64,000 nucleotides of DNA from the NCBI GenBank assembly GCA_958296195.1, contig OY282455.1, forward strand, positions 620,001-684,000. The letters run 5' to 3'. The notes under the pieces were generated by a model. It was given only the letters and a program-made list of their open reading frames with translations, did not search any database and had not been told where the DNA came from. The position numbers and the translations under genes are program-made. Origin of the DNA: an uncultured Pseudomonadales bacterium (GTDB lineage: Bacteria > Pseudomonadota > Gammaproteobacteria > Pseudomonadales > Azotimanducaceae). Positions 43,731 to 52,299 of this stretch are shown piece by piece (within the stretch, counting starts at the first letter, position 1; every line of letters begins with the position of its first letter).

Positions 43731-44147
43731 CTACCCGCCGAAGTCGTCCGCCGGCTTGGAATGGCGGCGACCAGTAACAAATACCGTTACCAAACCTAGG
43801 ACAGTACTTCCACCAACAACGCCAGCCGCCGTCCCATTTCCGTGGTATCCAAGGAATCCTGCGACGCCGAGAGCGGCCAGCGCTGCGCAGAAACCGAATA
43901 GCTGCCCGCGCTTGACGTCTATGCCAACTTGCTCAAGCACTTGGACTTCCTGATCGTGAACATGGGCTTGGTCCCGCTCGGCCATAGAGAAAATACGTTC
44001 CGCCGAACCGGGCAGCACGACCTCGTATTGCTGCAATATGTCAGGCGGCGGAAGGGGTCCAGATAGCTCGCGGGAGACTTCGATTGAAGCCGGCGCAGTC
44101 TTGGAAACAGAAAATTGCTTAACTCGGCCGTCTTCCTTCCCGTTCAT
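43731..44147 (-). CDS. DUF2335 domain membrane protein
   Basis: A 138-residue protein. LPPPDILQQYEVVLPGSAERIFSMAE is the DUF2335 signature, followed by a helical QAHVHDQEVQVLEQ stretch and two C-terminal transmembrane helices (LFGFCAALAALGVAGFLGY; GVVGGSTVLGLVTVFVTG). The family is common on prophages and genomic islands and its function is unknown. It overlaps the 3' end of the preceding small gene by 29 bases, so the two are coupled. The complete insertion sequence lies about 75 bases upstream of that small gene. Confidence 0.82.
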   Translation of the reverse strand: MNGKEDGRVKQFSVSKTAPASIEVSRELSGPLPPPDILQQYEVVLPGSAERIFSMAERDQAHVHDQEVQVLEQVGIDVKRGQLFGFCAALAALGVAGFLGYHGNGTAAGVVGGSTVLGLVTVFVTGRRHSKPADDFGG

Positions 44148-44334
44148 ATTGGTCGCAAGCCGTGCGTATGTGGTTGCCTACACGCCGCCAAGTGGCCTCG
44201 AGTCGCTCATCCTGAGTGCCTGCAGGCATCAGGTTTTGGTACAGGCCGCTGGTTTCCGGGCAGATGTCCGCAATGCTGCCAATTCCGTGCAATGTGGCCC
44301 GAATGCGATTCGCCGCCAATTTCCCAGAGCGCAT
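44119..44334 (-). CDS. small hypothetical protein coupled to the DUF2335 gene
   Basis: A 71-residue protein starting MRSGKLAANRIRATLHGIGS and ending in a basic helix (WRRVGNHIRTACDQYEREG). ATG at 44334 is favoured over an upstream in-frame ATG at 44394 that falls at the edge of the target duplication of the insertion sequence. The 29-base overlap with the DUF2335 gene suggests joint translation. No domain was recognised. Confidence 0.55.
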   Translation of the reverse strand: MRSGKLAANRIRATLHGIGSIADICPETSGLYQNLMPAGTQDERLEATWRRVGNHIRTACDQYEREGRRPS

Positions 44335-44394
44335 GTAGGTCTCTTTTTGTTTGCAAGTTGGCGACACTTTAGTGGACTGATCGATGCTTGACAA

Positions 44395-44410
44395 GACTAG
44401 ATTTGCCCCG
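44395..44410. repeat. left target-site duplication of the insertion sequence
   Basis: GACTAGATTTGCCCCG directly abuts the left terminal repeat and recurs unchanged at 45831-45846 next to the right terminal repeat. A 16-base duplication (17 if the shared T is counted) is strong evidence of a recent, complete transposition. Confidence 0.88.
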
Positions 44411-44462
44411 TGTTAAGAACAAATAAAGTGTCCGGTTTTAGAACACAAGAAGTGTCCGGTTT
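44411..44462 (+). repeat. left terminal inverted repeat of the insertion sequence
   Basis: Starts TGTTAAGAACAAATA and includes TGTCCGGTTT at 44429-44438 and again at 44453-44462. It matches the reverse complement of 45778-45830 at roughly 46 of 53 aligned positions. The doubled TGTCCGGTTT is probably the transposase-binding sequence. Confidence 0.85.
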
Positions 44463-44477
44463 CACTGTCGCCCGGTT

Positions 44478-45680
44478 TTGCGACTGGAGCGCATCGGCAT
44501 GGGCAAGGCGAACTTGGCTCAGGAGAAGCGGGACATGGTGTTCGAGGAGGTTTACGGGGTTTGGACGGAGCGCCGTCTGACGCAGGAGGATGCGGCGGAG
44601 CTTTTGGGGGTTTGCCCCCGGACGTTCCGGCGTTGGACCGAGCGCTACGAGGGGGACGGGATCGACGGGCTTCGTGACCGTCGGCTGTCGGGTGCGTCGC
44701 ACCGCGCGGCGCCGGTGGACGAGGTGATGCGGATGGTGGATCGGTACCGGACGCGGCATGAGGGCTGGAGCGTTCGGCACTTTTACTCCTGGTACCGCCG
44801 CGACGGCGGGGAGCGCAGCCATGGCTGGGTGAAGGACAAGCTTCAGCAGGCGGGCGCCGTGCCCAAGTCGAAGGGCCGGGGGAGGCACCGCAAGCGGCGG
44901 GAGCGGTCGCCCTGGCCGGGGATGCTGCTGCACCAGGACGGCAGCAGCCACGAGTGGGTCGAGGGCCGGCGTTGGGACCTGATCGTGACGATGGACGACG
45001 CGACGAGCGAGCATTGCTCGATGTTCCTGTGCGGGGAGGAGGGGCTGTGGAGCAGCTTCCGGGGCGTTCGGGAGACGATCGAGGCCAAGGGCCTGTTCTG
45101 CTCGCTTTACACGGACCGGGGCTCGCACTACTGGACGACGCCGGAGGCGGGCGGGAAGGTGGACCGGGGGAACCCGACGCAGTTCGGCCGGGCGATGGCC
45201 CGTCTGGGGATCGAGATGATCCCGGCCTATTCGCCGGAGGCGCGGGGGCGCTCGGAGCGGGCGTTCGGCACCCACCAGGGCCGGCTGCCGAAGGAGTTGG
45301 CGCTGGCCGGGGCGACGGACCTGGACTCGGCCAACCGTTACTTGGCGGAGGTGTGCATGCCGGCCTTCAACGCGGAGTTCGCGCAGCCGGCGCGGGAGTC
45401 GGGTTCGGCGTTCGTGCCCTGCCGGGACCCGGCGGCGCTGGACGACGTCCTGTGCGAGGTTCACGAGCGCACCGTGGGGCGGGACAACTGCGTGGGGTTC
45501 GAGGGGCTGGCCCTGCAGTTGCCGGCGGACCGGCATCGGCCCCACTACGCGAAGGTCAGGGTGAAGGTCCGCCGCCACGCCGACGGTACGCTGTCGGTCT
45601 GGCACGGCCCCCGCCGACTGGCCAAGCACGATCCCAAGGGCGAGCCGGCGGCGGACGGCGAACTGGCCGCCGCCGCGTAG
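44478..45680 (+). CDS. IS1202/ISNCY-type DDE transposase
   Basis: A 400-residue DDE transposase. An N-terminal helix-turn-helix region (RLTQEDAAELLGVCPRTFRRW) recognises the ends, and the catalytic core shows HQDGSSHEW (first Asp), LYTDRGSHYW (second Asp) and YSPEARGRSERAFGT (Glu of the triad), all in the expected order. The family normally starts just before MGKANL; the TTG at 44478 supplies the usual leading residues, and the ATG at 44499 is the alternative. The frame is unbroken, so the enzyme should be functional. Confidence 0.92.
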   Translation: MRLERIGMGKANLAQEKRDMVFEEVYGVWTERRLTQEDAAELLGVCPRTFRRWTERYEGDGIDGLRDRRLSGASHRAAPVDEVMRMVDRYRTRHEGWSVRHFYSWYRRDGGERSHGWVKDKLQQAGAVPKSKGRGRHRKRRERSPWPGMLLHQDGSSHEWVEGRRWDLIVTMDDATSEHCSMFLCGEEGLWSSFRGVRETIEAKGLFCSLYTDRGSHYWTTPEAGGKVDRGNPTQFGRAMARLGIEMIPAYSPEARGRSERAFGTHQGRLPKELALAGATDLDSANRYLAEVCMPAFNAEFAQPARESGSAFVPCRDPAALDDVLCEVHERTVGRDNCVGFEGLALQLPADRHRPHYAKVRVKVRRHADGTLSVWHGPRRLAKHDPKGEPAADGELAAAA

Positions 45681-45777
45681 CGCCATGCCGAACGGAGCGC
45701 CCCCGATCCAGCCGCCGCCGGGCTTTGCGCCTCGGGCTGCGGGAAGCGCCAAAACCTTGCCCGCGCCCACCGCAGCC

Positions 45778-45830
45778 AAACCGGACAGTTTATTTGTTCT
45801 AAAACCGGACACTTCTATTTGTTGCTAACA
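45778..45830 (-). repeat. right terminal inverted repeat of the insertion sequence
   Basis: Read on the minus strand it begins TGTTAGCAACAAATAG and contains TGTCCGGTTTTAGAAC, mirroring the left end with one inserted base and about six substitutions. It stops immediately before the right copy of the target duplication. Confidence 0.85.
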
Positions 45831-45846
45831 GACTAGATTTGCCCCG
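45831..45846. repeat. right target-site duplication of the insertion sequence
   Basis: GACTAGATTTGCCCCG, identical to 44395-44410. Joining the two copies restores the uninterrupted host sequence GACTAGATTTGCCCCGTTGG at the insertion point. Confidence 0.88.
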
Positions 45847-45915
45847 TTGGCCGGTTGATTCAAGGAGGTGTCATCCTGTTCGTCAATCTGGAACAACGCC
45901 CTGTCGGTCCGGCCT

Positions 45916-46692
45916 TCAGCCCGGCTTGTCGCGCAGAAAGACCCAGTTGGTGTTGGTGGATTCGGTGGCGCTGAAGCGGTAGCCGCCGTAGTCGAAGGCT
46001 TTGAGGGCCTTGAGGGTGGAGACTCGATTCTTGATGAGGTAGGCGGCCATCAGCCCCCTGGCCCGCTTGGCGAAGAAGGAGATGAACTTGTAGCGGCCGT
46101 TCTTCAGGTCCTTGAAGGTGGGAGTGATGATGCGCGCCTGCAGAGTGCCGGCATCGACCGCGTTGAAGTATTCGTTGGAGGCGATGTTGATGAGGGTGGG
46201 CTGCCCTTGGGCGGCGATGGCCTCGTTCAGCGCCTCGGTGAGTTGACCGCGCCAGAACTCGTAGAGATCGCCGCCACGTCCGGTGGCTAAGCGGGTACCC
46301 ATCTCCAGCCGGTAGGGCTGAATGAGGTCCAGGGGCTTGAGGAGTCCGTGCAGGCCGGAGAGGATGCGCAGGTGCCTTTGCGCCCAGGTGAGGTCCCGCT
46401 CCGTAAACGTAGTGGATTTAAGGCCCAGATATACGTCGCCGTGGAAGGCGAACATGGCCTGCTTGGCGTTCTTGCGGTTGAACGGCGGCTGCCAAGCGGC
46501 GTAGCGGTCGTAGTTGAGGTAGGCCAAGTCGCTGCTGATGCTCATCAGCGCCGCCAAGTCCTGAGGCGCCTTGGTGCGCAGGACTCCGATCAGTTCCGCC
46601 GACTCATCCAGAAACTGCGGCGTGGTGGCTTTCCGCGTCGGTGCGCGGCGGTCGAAATCCAAGGATTTGGCTGGTGAGATGACGGCCAGCAT
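45916..46692 (-). CDS. yaaA: peroxide stress protein YaaA (DUF328)
   Basis: YaaA limits free iron and protects DNA during hydrogen peroxide stress and has a DNA-binding helical fold. The 258-residue protein has the family start MLAVISPAKSLDF, AWQPPFNRKNAKQAMFAFHGDVYLGL, LRILSGLHGLLKPLDLIQPYRLEMGT and the C-terminal FFAKRARGLMAAYLIKNR. The length is standard and all hallmarks are present. It stands alone, near the insertion sequence. Confidence 0.95.
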   Translation of the reverse strand: MLAVISPAKSLDFDRRAPTRKATTPQFLDESAELIGVLRTKAPQDLAALMSISSDLAYLNYDRYAAWQPPFNRKNAKQAMFAFHGDVYLGLKSTTFTERDLTWAQRHLRILSGLHGLLKPLDLIQPYRLEMGTRLATGRGGDLYEFWRGQLTEALNEAIAAQGQPTLINIASNEYFNAVDAGTLQARIITPTFKDLKNGRYKFISFFAKRARGLMAAYLIKNRVSTLKALKAFDYGGYRFSATESTNTNWVFLRDKPG

Positions 46693-46830
46693 CGGGCTCT
46701 CCTAGGCTTGGATGGTGCCGAGGATTCTAACGGATTTTCATGCGCCGCCGCCGGCTGCTACTCCCACAATTTTGGCGATGGCGAGTGACGCTCCCGGCCA
46801 TCGCATTTCGTTGGCGCCGTGCAATCGCGC

Positions 46831-48192
46831 TTAGCGCGAATCATCAAGCCCCATGCGGGCCATGATGAGGTCCATCACGGCTTCGCTGTCGAAGGACTCG
46901 CAATGGTTGGAGTTTTCGAAAGCATGCCACTGCTTGTCTGACCCAGCCGGCATGTTCATCCTATTGAAAACGTACATGAAGTGGCCGAGGGACCAGTGCT
47001 CGTCGCCACCGCTCAACTGCTCTGGGTCGTAATCCGGGCCGACGTCAACGATCAGGTCAACCGAGTGGTCGATGTCCCAATCGCCGTCGTCCGCAGCCAC
47101 CATGCTGCTTTCGTCAAAGGGCGGATAGGGTTCGTCGCCGCCTTCCGGTATGCGGCAGGCGGTGGTGGCGTGGACGTGATTGACGACGCTTTCATACGCC
47201 CAGTCGGCCGGAATCATCTCGGGTACGCGGCAAACGCTGTTGGTCGAGACGGCCTGGCAGTCCGCATCCGCCGTGCAGGGCACGTTGGCGTCCAGGTCGC
47301 AATAGCCTTGGTCGTAGGTGCGCCGGCCGCAGCCGGCGTTGATGTCGTACAGCGGCGGCCCGCCGCCCAAGGCCTGATAGTCGATGATGTCATCCAAGCC
47401 GTGCCACAGCACGACGCCAAAGGTGGCGACGGCACCCATGCTGCAACCCCGGGTGGCGAAAGCGGAGGGGCCCGCCAAGTTTTCATGGCTCCAAGCGATT
47501 GCGGCGGCGACGCGCCGGTTCAAATTGTGTACTCGCTCGGCAGCAGCGGAATTGCGCGTGTACCAGCCCCACGCGAGGGGAAAGGGCGGCGCACCGGGAA
47601 TGTCGGGCGGCGCGTAGCCCATCGCCCAACTCATCGATATGGTGTTCACGTCGCTGCGCTGCTCCAGCAATGCGACGCTTGGGTCATGGCCGATGCCGCC
47701 CCCTCCGCCGTGACTGAAAATGGTCTTGTCGCCGCCATCGGTGGTGTAGGCCAAGTGTCCGCCCATGCCGTCCACCACGAAGGCAACGGACTGCTTGGGC
47801 AAATCCGGCTGGCGCCCGTGGAAAATGAGGTCGCCATTGTCCCAAGCATAGGCCGGAACCTGGCATTGCCGCCAATCCGCGCAAGCCTCCTTGCACCGAT
47901 AACGCATCGAATAGTCCTTCAGCCAATAGTCCGCATCCCTTTGCACTGGTTCGCTCCGCTCAACCTCGAAGGCGGAGGAGGGGACTTTGGGGTTCGGCAC
48001 TCGGCAAATTTCAACCAAGCCGGCCAATTCCGCCACGGACAACGGGGCCGATTCGGCGCTGGCTTCCGCACCTGCCGCGCCCGGTGCCTCCGCGGCCGTC
48101 TGCTGGGCATTCGCCGCTCCGACCTGGCTGGCTGTCATCCACGCAACCGTCCAGCCAAGCAATGCCAGCTTTCCTTTCCCCAACCTGCGCAT
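46831..48192 (-). CDS. secreted alpha/beta-hydrolase-like protein with GxSxG motif
   Basis: A 453-residue exported protein. MRRLGKGKLALLGWTVAWM begins a signal peptide ending after QVGAANA, which supports the ATG at 48192 over one at 48342. Cysteine-rich stretches (MRYRCKEACADWRQCQVPAYAW; CGRRTYDQGYCDLD) suggest disulfides, and TRGCSMGAVATFG fits a nucleophile elbow (GCSMG). A histidine near HVHATTACRIP or in the SNHCESFD end could complete a triad. I do not recognise a named family. It is the last gene of the FecI-FecR-receptor block, so it may process or release the receptor's substrate outside the cytoplasm. Confidence 0.72.
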   Translation of the reverse strand: MRRLGKGKLALLGWTVAWMTASQVGAANAQQTAAEAPGAAGAEASAESAPLSVAELAGLVEICRVPNPKVPSSAFEVERSEPVQRDADYWLKDYSMRYRCKEACADWRQCQVPAYAWDNGDLIFHGRQPDLPKQSVAFVVDGMGGHLAYTTDGGDKTIFSHGGGGGIGHDPSVALLEQRSDVNTISMSWAMGYAPPDIPGAPPFPLAWGWYTRNSAAAERVHNLNRRVAAAIAWSHENLAGPSAFATRGCSMGAVATFGVVLWHGLDDIIDYQALGGGPPLYDINAGCGRRTYDQGYCDLDANVPCTADADCQAVSTNSVCRVPEMIPADWAYESVVNHVHATTACRIPEGGDEPYPPFDESSMVAADDGDWDIDHSVDLIVDVGPDYDPEQLSGGDEHWSLGHFMYVFNRMNMPAGSDKQWHAFENSNHCESFDSEAVMDLIMARMGLDDSR

Positions 48193-48391
48193 TGCAGGAA
48201 CAACTTGGCCAGATGTTCGCCCTTGGTGCGCACTCGTGGCCGAAGGCGCAAATCGCCGGCATTGCACCGCGCCGCGGGCGGCTTGTGGAAATAGATGAGT
48301 TAAAGTGCGCACCCACCTTGCGGTTGGACCGTGGTTCTTCATGTCGTTGGGCCTTTGCTTGTTTCGTTTAAGAAAGCGAGAGGTGCTTTTG

Positions 48392-51193
48392 CTACTCCCA
48401 GCTCTTCGCCACGGTCACGCCATAGCTGCGCGGTGGCGCCAAGGAGCCCGTCGTGAAGCTAAAGTTCATCGGGTCCAGAAAGGGGTTCCGCACGAAGGGT
48501 TCGACGGACCCGATTAGAGCAGCGTTCACCGCCTGCTCATCGCTTAAGTTCTTGCCCCAGACCGAGAAGCGCCAGCCGTTGATTGCGTAGGCGATCGTGG
48601 CGTTGACATTGGCGTAGTCCGTCAGGCCGAAGACCTCGGTCTCCGCCGCCTCGTTCTGGCCGAAGGTCTGCTCCGAACGGTAGGAGTAGTTGCCGTTTAG
48701 CGACAGCTGGCCCGAACCCAAGGGCACCCTGTAGGTCAGGTCGAAGTTCATGGAGTTCCTTGGGGTTTGCTGTATGCGGTTGCCGGAGAAGTCGCCGCCA
48801 AACCCGAGATCGAATTTATCGTACTGACCATCAATCCAGGAATGGGAGGCGGTTAAAGTCAGGTTTTCGCTGAGCAGGGCGGTGAACTCCGTCTCAACGC
48901 CGTCAACCGATGCCTTGCCTGCATTGGACGTATAGGTTTGCGGAATGCCCGACTCCGTCACGCCGATGAAGTCCACCTGCAAGTCGGAGTAGTTGGTGTG
49001 GAAATAGATCAAGTTGAACTGCGCCCGATTTTGCCAAAAACGGGTTTTGATGCCGACTTCGTAGCTGTCTGCGTACTCGGGGTCATAGGGGTCGGCGGAA
49101 GTGGCGGAGTTCGACGCGGCGGTGAAGCCCCCGGACTTGAAGCCGCGAGCATAGGAGGTGTAGGCGTACAGGTTGTCGAATGCGCCAAGGTCGTCGAAGG
49201 ATGCATCGAGCGTCACCCGGCCCGAAACAGCGTCCCAGGAATCGTCAACATCGACCTTGAAAATTTCCACGACGAAGGGATTGGCCGGGCCGACGTCTCC
49301 AGCCGTGGAGATGTAGCCGCCCTTGCTGTCGCTGGTCCAGCGCAGCCCTCCGGTCAGGTTGGACCAATCCGAGACGGCGTAGGTGAGGTGGCCGAACACT
49401 GCGAAGCTCTCGGTCTCGATGGAGGTCTGGTTGCTGCTGTCGAAGCCGAGGGGATTGGTTGGGGAGAACAGGGTGCCGGGCGGGGTGGGTATGCCGAAGA
49501 AGTTCAGCGGGTCCGTGTTTGCGAAGGCGATCAGGGACATGGGATCCGCCCGCACGCCGAACCGGGTGGTGTCCGTGGCGTCCGTTTTCAGGTAGTACAG
49601 CCCGCCGACCCAAGTCAGGGCGTCAAGCTCTCCATCCAGCCTAAGCTCTTGGCTGAAGGTGTCGTTTTCAACGCGAATGCTAGTGTGGTTGTTGCCCACC
49701 GCCGCATTGGAGCCGGGCAGCTGATCGGGGCCTATGGACAGGCTGTCGCTGCTGTACCACGCGGTGATGGACGTGAGCGTCGAGCCGCCAAGCCATTCGC
49801 CGTCGTAGGTTGCTCGCAGATTGACGCCGCCGCCCTTGCGGTCGGTGCCGCCGTCAAAGGACAGTTGCGTTTTGTCTTTGGAACCGACCAGCGTTCCGGG
49901 CTGCAACGCAGGTGCGGTTGAGCCTTTCAGCACGAAGAACGGGGAGCCGCCGGACTGATCCGTGAAATAATCCGCGCTTAGCTGGATTTCCAGGCGGTCG
50001 CTTGGCTGGTGGCGCAGCTTGCCGCGCACCGAAACCAAATCCAGCCCAGCTAGCTTATTGCCAGTGAGCAGGTTCTCCGCCCAGCCGTCGGACTCCTCGT
50101 ACTTGAAGGCCAATTGGCCATAGGTGCTGTCCGCCAGCGGGCCGCTGACCAGGCCCTTCAAGACGATTTGATCCCAACTGCCGTAGGTGGCCTCGATAGC
50201 CGTGCGCGGGTTCTCGTCCGGGGTTTGGGTGACGAAGCTCAGGGCGCCGCCGACGACATTGCGCCCAAACAGCGTTCCCTGCGGACCGCGCAGCACCTCA
50301 AGCCGCTCAAGGTCGAGCAGGTCGAGCGCCGGATAGGATGGATCGCCGTAATATACCTCGTCGATGAACAGCACGACAGCGCTGTCCAAGCCGGCCCCGC
50401 CGGCGCTGGGCGCACCGCGCAGGCTCAGAACGGAGGTGGCGCGACTTTGGGCGCCGAAGGATAGACCGGCGACGCGGTTGCCGACCTCCTCAACGTCCCT
50501 GAGACCCCAATCGCTCAGGTAGTCGCCATCCAAGACCGTTGCGGCAACGGGCGTCTCCTGCAGGTTGGTTTCACGCTTTAGCGCGGTCACCACGATTTCT
50601 TCAATGACAATGCCGACTTCGCCTGGCACGGCAGCGTCCTGAGTTTGCCCCGCCCCGGCCAGCAAGGCACCGAGTGCGGCTACTCCCAGTTGTCCGATTT
50701 GGGGCTTGCTTTTTCTTGCGGTTTTCACTGCGTCACTCCTTTCGTCTGCTTCCGAGACGGCGCTGGGCCGAATCACGACCGACTCAGGGCCGACCTGAAC
50801 CTGTTCGAGCGCCGTGCCCGCAAGCAAAGCGTCAAAAGCCTCTAAAGGCGAAAAAACGCCCGTCAAGGGAGGTGCCTGCAAACCGTCCGTGAAATCGCTG
50901 AAAAACACGATCTTCAAACCGAACGCCTCGGCCAACTCGCGCAACGACCGCGCCAAGGGCTGCGCCTCAAGCTCTATGCGCATGGCCGTTCCCGCCTCGA
51001 CTTGCGGCGCCTCGGCGGCACCCACCATTGCAAAACCGAACAGGAAGACCGCCAAGACGCCCCGAGCAGCTAGCGCTCCGCCGAAGACACCGCGACTTCC
51101 GCCCGAGCCGTCACCGGTTTCGTTCCGACTTAAGGAAGAAGATGGGGTCAGGTTTGGATCTGGCCCCCCGTTCAAGGGCGGCGGTGCATTCAT
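48392..51193 (-). CDS. TonB-dependent receptor with N-terminal STN signalling domain
   Basis: A 933-residue outer-membrane transducer. After a signal segment (GVLAVFLFGFAMVGAAEA, about residue 45-62) comes an STN domain (MRIELEAQPLARSLRELAEA, GLKIVFFSDF), then a Gln/Ala-rich linker, a TonB box in EEIVVTA, the plug (LERLEVLRGPQGTLFGRN) and the barrel. The STN domain and direct coupling to fecR and a FecI-type sigma gene define a cell-surface signalling system in which ligand binding outside releases the sigma factor. The ATG at 51193 overlaps fecR by four bases. The ligand is unknown; nearby decarboxylase genes argue against a simple siderophore role. Confidence 0.93.
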   Translation of the reverse strand: MNAPPPLNGGPDPNLTPSSSLSRNETGDGSGGSRGVFGGALAARGVLAVFLFGFAMVGAAEAPQVEAGTAMRIELEAQPLARSLRELAEAFGLKIVFFSDFTDGLQAPPLTGVFSPLEAFDALLAGTALEQVQVGPESVVIRPSAVSEADERSDAVKTARKSKPQIGQLGVAALGALLAGAGQTQDAAVPGEVGIVIEEIVVTALKRETNLQETPVAATVLDGDYLSDWGLRDVEEVGNRVAGLSFGAQSRATSVLSLRGAPSAGGAGLDSAVVLFIDEVYYGDPSYPALDLLDLERLEVLRGPQGTLFGRNVVGGALSFVTQTPDENPRTAIEATYGSWDQIVLKGLVSGPLADSTYGQLAFKYEESDGWAENLLTGNKLAGLDLVSVRGKLRHQPSDRLEIQLSADYFTDQSGGSPFFVLKGSTAPALQPGTLVGSKDKTQLSFDGGTDRKGGGVNLRATYDGEWLGGSTLTSITAWYSSDSLSIGPDQLPGSNAAVGNNHTSIRVENDTFSQELRLDGELDALTWVGGLYYLKTDATDTTRFGVRADPMSLIAFANTDPLNFFGIPTPPGTLFSPTNPLGFDSSNQTSIETESFAVFGHLTYAVSDWSNLTGGLRWTSDSKGGYISTAGDVGPANPFVVEIFKVDVDDSWDAVSGRVTLDASFDDLGAFDNLYAYTSYARGFKSGGFTAASNSATSADPYDPEYADSYEVGIKTRFWQNRAQFNLIYFHTNYSDLQVDFIGVTESGIPQTYTSNAGKASVDGVETEFTALLSENLTLTASHSWIDGQYDKFDLGFGGDFSGNRIQQTPRNSMNFDLTYRVPLGSGQLSLNGNYSYRSEQTFGQNEAAETEVFGLTDYANVNATIAYAINGWRFSVWGKNLSDEQAVNAALIGSVEPFVRNPFLDPMNFSFTTGSLAPPRSYGVTVAKSWE

Positions 51194-52299
51194 TCCCGGC
51201 GCCGCGACCCAAGCCAGATCTCGCGATGGCCTTCCGGCGTCAGCCGCACCTCGATGGAGTCCAGCTCCTCCAGCAACGCCACGAAGGCGTCGGGGTCGTT
51301 GACATCCAAGACACCGGTGATTTGGCGGCTGGCCAGGCCCACGTCGGCAATCAACAGCCGGGAATGGTTGTAGCGATTGAACTGCGCGGTAATGTCGCCC
51401 ACGGTTTCGTGCTCGAACACCAGCCGTCGCTCCGTCCACGCCGTGGCCCGCTCCAAGTTGGCGGGCACGGGTTCGACCGGGGCGGCGCCAGCCGGCACCG
51501 CGGCTTGCTGCCCGCCGCTCAATTCGAGCCGCTTCGTCGCTGTGGCGACCGACGCTCGGGCACCATCCGCAACCATGCCCGGCGTTGGCGTTCGCTCGGA
51601 CAGGCGCCGGTCGAGCAACACGCGCCCTTCTATGACCGTCACCACCGTCGCGTCCGCACGACGATGGATGTTGAACCGGGTGCCCGCCGCTTCAATGACC
51701 AAATCCCCGCTGAGCACGCGGAAGGGCCGGGCGGCATCCTTGGCCACATCCACCAGCATTTCGCCGCGCAGCAGGTCAAGCTGCCGAGTTTCCGACGTGA
51801 TGCGGATACGGGCGGCGGAACTCGTATTGAGCATCATGGTGGAGCCGTCCGCCAATAGAATGGAGCGCTGTTCGCCCAACGCCGTGGCGACGGTGGGCGG
51901 GTCCGCACGGAAGGTGGATTGCAGCAGCCAAGCAGTGGCGGCGAAGCCGGCCGCCGCGGCCGCCATCGCCCAGCGCCGCCTCGTTTTCACGGTCCTTGGC
52001 GCAAACGGCCTTGGCCTTTCGGGAGCGAGTTCGGACAGGCGGAGAACCTTGGCGGTGTCAGGCACCGGCAAGGCCGCGTCCCAATCAGGACGAGTTTGCA
52101 GCGCCTGAATCAGGTCCGTCTCCAATGCGCTCAGGCGCAGAAACTCCGCCACATGCACAGGGGAGCGCAAAAGCCAGTCGGCGAATTCATTGCGTAGGCG
52201 GGCCAAGGGCGCTCCGTCGGAACCCTGCGCGGATCGCAAGCGATCGAGCCAATGCGCCGCAGCTTCCGTCACTTCAATTGGAACGCTGTTGTCCGTCAT
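51190..52299 (-). CDS. fecR: FecR family anti-sigma/signal transducer
   Basis: A 369-residue inner-membrane protein. The N-terminal cytoplasmic DUF4880-like domain (ITEAAAHWLDRLRS-type; RNEFADWLLRSPVHVAEFLRL) binds the sigma factor. One transmembrane helix follows (RRWAMAAAAAGFAATAWLL), then the periplasmic FecR domain (LGEQRSILLADGSTMMLNTSS, VIEGRVLLDRRL) and a C-terminal STN-like repeat (ANQFNRYN-type, TGVLDVNDPDAFVALLEE) that contacts the receptor. It is coupled by 4-base overlaps to both the sigma and receptor genes. Confidence 0.92.
   Translation of the reverse strand: MTDNSVPIEVTEAAAHWLDRLRSAQGSDGAPLARLRNEFADWLLRSPVHVAEFLRLSALETDLIQALQTRPDWDAALPVPDTAKVLRLSELAPERPRPFAPRTVKTRRRWAMAAAAAGFAATAWLLQSTFRADPPTVATALGEQRSILLADGSTMMLNTSSAARIRITSETRQLDLLRGEMLVDVAKDAARPFRVLSGDLVIEAAGTRFNIHRRADATVVTVIEGRVLLDRRLSERTPTPGMVADGARASVATATKRLELSGGQQAAVPAGAAPVEPVPANLERATAWTERRLVFEHETVGDITAQFNRYNHSRLLIADVGLASRQITGVLDVNDPDAFVALLEELDSIEVRLTPEGHREIWLGSRRRE

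Larger units (their letters stand above)
44411..45830 (+). mobile_element. complete insertion sequence of the IS1202/ISNCY type, 1420 bp
   Basis: The element is bounded by imperfect terminal inverted repeats of about 52 bp (44411-44462 and 45778-45830), both beginning TGTTA and each carrying two copies of TGTCCGGTTT or a near match. It holds one transposase gene and is flanked by a 16-bp direct repeat of the host sequence. Long TGT-ended repeats and target duplications of 15-17 bp agree with one branch of the IS1202 family, formerly placed in ISNCY. All parts look intact, so it may be active. It lies between the DUF2335 pair and yaaA and does not appear to break a gene. Confidence 0.88.

Noticed and set aside
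44397-45812. Long minus-strand frame of 471 codons across the insertion sequence
   Set aside because: It is antisense to an intact DDE transposase and consists of Arg/Pro/Leu-rich shadow sequence.
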